Assembly (NCBI GenBank): GCA_025996655.1 | Contig: BNTO01000031.1 | Coordinates: 1 to 8,039, forward strand | Source of the DNA: Alphaproteobacteria bacterium | GTDB lineage: Bacteria > Pseudomonadota > Alphaproteobacteria > BNTO01 | Direction of reading: 5' to 3' | Length of the DNA stretch: 8,039 bases | In this document: one piece after another, positions 7,201-8,039 of the stretch | How the letters are laid out: every line of letters starts with the position of its first letter | Numbering within the stretch: the first letter of the stretch is position 1 | Program-made: the position numbers and the translations under genes | Notes under the pieces: generated by a model | Databases searched by the model: none | The model's input: only the letters and a program-made list of their open reading frames with translations | Told to the model about the DNA's origin: nothing

Positions 7201-7744
7201 TTTGTTCAGGAAGATTGTGGCGCATAATTTCTATATAAAGGCGCTGATCAAACGCTTCTCTTAAAAGATTCAATTCCTTTTCAGCACGTTCTGTTTCTTT
7301 TTGAAGGCAGAGAGCGCCCAAGGGGCCTTGTTCGCCGCCGGTTAAACAAAGGAGCCCTTCCGACTTTTCTTGAATTTGAGACAACGTCACAAAAGGCCCG
7401 TCCACTGCCAGGGTAGGATTCTGATAGGACAGCGTCGACAAACGCATAAGATTTTTATAACCCTGCTCATTTTGAGCGAACAAAAGAAGGGGCGCCAAAA
7501 TATCCTTTCCCCACGGCATTTTGAGGCGCACCGTGATTTGATTCCCCAGAATATAGTGTACGCCTCCTGCCGCAAAATTCTTGGCCATATCCATCACGCC
7601 AAAAAGATTATTCAAATCCGTAATTCCAACCGCCGGCATCTCATGTTGGAGGCACAAAGGCACAATGTCCGAAACTTTTATCACGCTTTTCGCCAAGGAA
7701 TAAGCGCTGTGAACGCGGAGATGGATGAACTGGGGCGGATTCAT
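4259..7744 (-). CDS. dnaE: DNA polymerase III alpha subunit (replicative polymerase)
   Basis: This 1161-residue protein (E. coli DnaE has 1160) catalyses leading- and lagging-strand synthesis. The ATG at 7744-7742 is preferred over the TTG at 7759 because it aligns with the family start (FIHLRVHSAYSL at 6-17). The PHP domain covers about 1-205. The polymerase has PGRGSGAGS (366-374), PDFDVDF (406-412) with catalytic Asp409 and Asp411, and Asp563 in KFDFLGLRTL; the 152-residue spacing between the last two equals that in E. coli. Helix-hairpin-helix residues lie near 831-849, a clamp-binding-like MRSLF at 915-919, and an OB fold at about 990-1072. The first PHP metal position holds Arg10 as in E. 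coli, so proofreading is probably supplied by a separate DnaQ. No clear ribosome binding site precedes the ATG. The gene converges on the protease gene with 27 bases between stops, so their transcripts may overlap. Confidence 0.98.
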   Translation of the reverse strand: MNPPQFIHLRVHSAYSLAKSVIKVSDIVPLCLQHEMPAVGITDLNNLFGVMDMAKNFAAGGVHYILGNQITVRLKMPWGKDILAPLLLFAQNEQGYKNLMRLSTLSYQNPTLAVDGPFVTLSQIQEKSEGLLCLTGGEQGPLGALCLQKETERAEKELNLLREAFDQRLYIEIMRHNLPEQKEVEPQFLRWAFHYNIPIVATNDVFYPTKDQCEAHDALLCISNARYLVEEDREKASPHKYFKSQAEMNALFANLPEALENTVFIAQRCTFQLKERAPLLPPFQAFSGLSEEEELEKQAISGLEKRLTDHVLPRTAPENHAAQREHYFARLHKELAVIKSMGFPGYFLIVADFIKFAKNQNIPVGPGRGSGAGSLVAWSLTITDIDPIQFDLIFERFLNPERVSMPDFDVDFCQDRREEVIAYVLQKYGADKVAQIITFGKLQARGVLRDVGRVLSLPYPVVDKVCHLVPLNPANPVTLEQAVREEPAFQEFMESEIQGERLLDISLKLEGLYRHTSIHAAGVVIGGQTLAELVPLYYDGKSPLAITQIDMKYIEKAGLLKFDFLGLRTLTVIQNCCDLVKKSGQDIDISTLSLEDPATFDLLRHTNAMGVFQVESGGMRDVLKKMQPDRFDDLIALVALYRPGPMDDIPKYLARKNKTEDVTYLHPKLEPILQKTYGVMVYQEQVMQIAQELGGYTLGGADILRRAMGKKNKKEMDKQSKVFIEGAEKKGIATETAKEIFDLMAKFASYGFNKSHSAPYALISYRTAYLKAHYPLEFYAAAAASEKGNIDKLTAFFQDMKENKFELLPPDVNFSFADFMPEKGALRYALSAIKNVGEQSMQKLVAEREENGPFLSLENFVSRMDPGVINKRQLENLIMAGALDGLHANRKQLFYSTDALLAYANSYKQERGNTMRSLFGEAEAKAPQQLRLAQETGDKNKEYRDWNLLERAQKEFEAFGFFLSEHPLHVYGDTLEALQLQNSTVFETLETGALVRFAAVLLSKEERISKSGNKFAFLTMSDPYGVFEVPFFSENYAAIRNILEPGLIAYVEATVRRNNDGSLRLVGQTLEKLDTQKVQTGMIVPINEKVNLFLLKDILAEAKKSTTSHGNVAPENETDTVRSITLSLDILGEKVWILLPQKVPVTSLLKAQLWELGKSAR

Positions 7745-7956
7745 GAGCGCGCGTGGCAAACGAAAAATTGGGAGCCCCAGTGTAGCACAAAAAGGGAGCG
7801 GGCAAGCGGCGGCTCTTGGAGAATGCTTTGGAGGGGGTGGATTGAAAAGAGAGAGAGATTATATCCCAACATCAAACTGTTCTGAATTTTTTCAGGTTTT
7901 TTATGATCTTTCGCTTTTTTCACTTGTTTGTCGTTTTTCTTTGTGTTGCTGGGCAT
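7741..7956 (-). CDS. Doubtful small hypothetical ORF overlapping the dnaE start
   Basis: A 71-codon frame starts at ATG 7956 and ends in TGA 7743-7741, which overlaps the dnaE ATG (7744-7742) as ATGA, the layout of translationally coupled genes. The first 25 residues are very Lys-rich (PSNTKKNDKQVKKAKDHKK); the second half is uncharged and resembles translated untranslated sequence. A weak GGA lies seven bases before the ATG. I recognise no family. Because dnaE itself lacks a ribosome binding site, coupling is conceivable. However, the candidate dnaE promoter lies inside this frame, so it may simply be a chance ORF. Confidence 0.2.
   Translation of the reverse strand: MPSNTKKNDKQVKKAKDHKKPEKIQNSLMLGYNLSLFSIHPLQSILQEPPLARSLFVLHWGSQFFVCHARS
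7858..7886 (-). promoter_or_regulatory. Candidate sigma-70 promoter for dnaE
   Basis: On the minus strand TTCAGA (7886-7881) and a perfect TATAAT (7863-7858) are separated by 17 bases. Transcription would start near 7851, leaving about 107 bases before the dnaE ATG. A second weaker option is an extended -10, TGCTACACT (box 7784-7779), closer to the gene with TTGCCC 15 bases upstream. The rest of 7745-8039 shows no gene I can support beyond the doubtful small ORF. A plus-strand TATAAT at 8022-8027 near the window edge lacks a good -35. Confidence 0.45.
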
Positions 7957-8039
7957 GGATCAATCCGTCCTAAAACTTCTAACGAAGATCTGTGTACCTG
8001 TCTAGTCCCAAATTCTTGTTGTATAATTCTTAAGCAAGA

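Noticed and set aside
7882..7900. CTGAATTTTTTCAG followed by a T-run on the plus strand as a terminator
   Set aside because: No plus-strand gene ends upstream of it, the stem is 5 bp and AT-rich, and it overlaps the candidate dnaE -35 region.
7725..7973. Plus-strand ORF of 82 codons across the dnaE 5' region
   Set aside because: It is antisense to the start of dnaE and its upstream region, shows no ribosome binding site and no recognisable sequence.

Overview
The window carries four protein genes and a regulatory region that does not show up as a long ORF. Gene content (a VacJ/MlaA lipoprotein, a two-PDZ HtrA protease, a proteobacterial-type DnaE with an alphaproteobacterial-looking N-terminus) and a moderately AT-rich composition suggest a Gram-negative bacterium. 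An alphaproteobacterium, possibly a host-associated one of the Holosporales kind, is my best inference; nothing in the window proves the taxon.

Layout. Positions 1-1235 (minus strand) are a nearly complete aromatic/hydroxy amino acid permease (HAAAP family) whose 3' end is cut off by the window edge. Positions 1236-1683 are its upstream region. It holds two tandem short reading frames, each with a GTG start and 29 codons, and both end in the codons for Tyr-Arg-Tyr-Arg-Tyr followed by TGA. A perfect TATAAT box lies just upstream. The untranslated stretch before the permease can form competing hairpins and has a U-rich tract against the permease ribosome binding site. I read this as a tyrosine-sensing leader (attenuator) controlling the permease. 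It is the most interesting signal in the window.

Positions 1818-4231 (plus strand) hold a two-gene set: mlaA, an outer-membrane lipoprotein of phospholipid asymmetry maintenance that starts at a TTG behind a strong ribosome binding site, and a secreted HtrA/DegP-type serine protease 20 bases downstream. Both act on envelope integrity and are probably cotranscribed.

Positions 4259-7744 (minus strand) are dnaE, the replicative DNA polymerase III alpha subunit. It converges on the protease gene with a 27-base gap. The 295 bases upstream of dnaE contain a candidate promoter and a small doubtful ORF whose stop overlaps the dnaE start in an ATGA arrangement. No mobile element, CRISPR array, rRNA or tRNA was seen.
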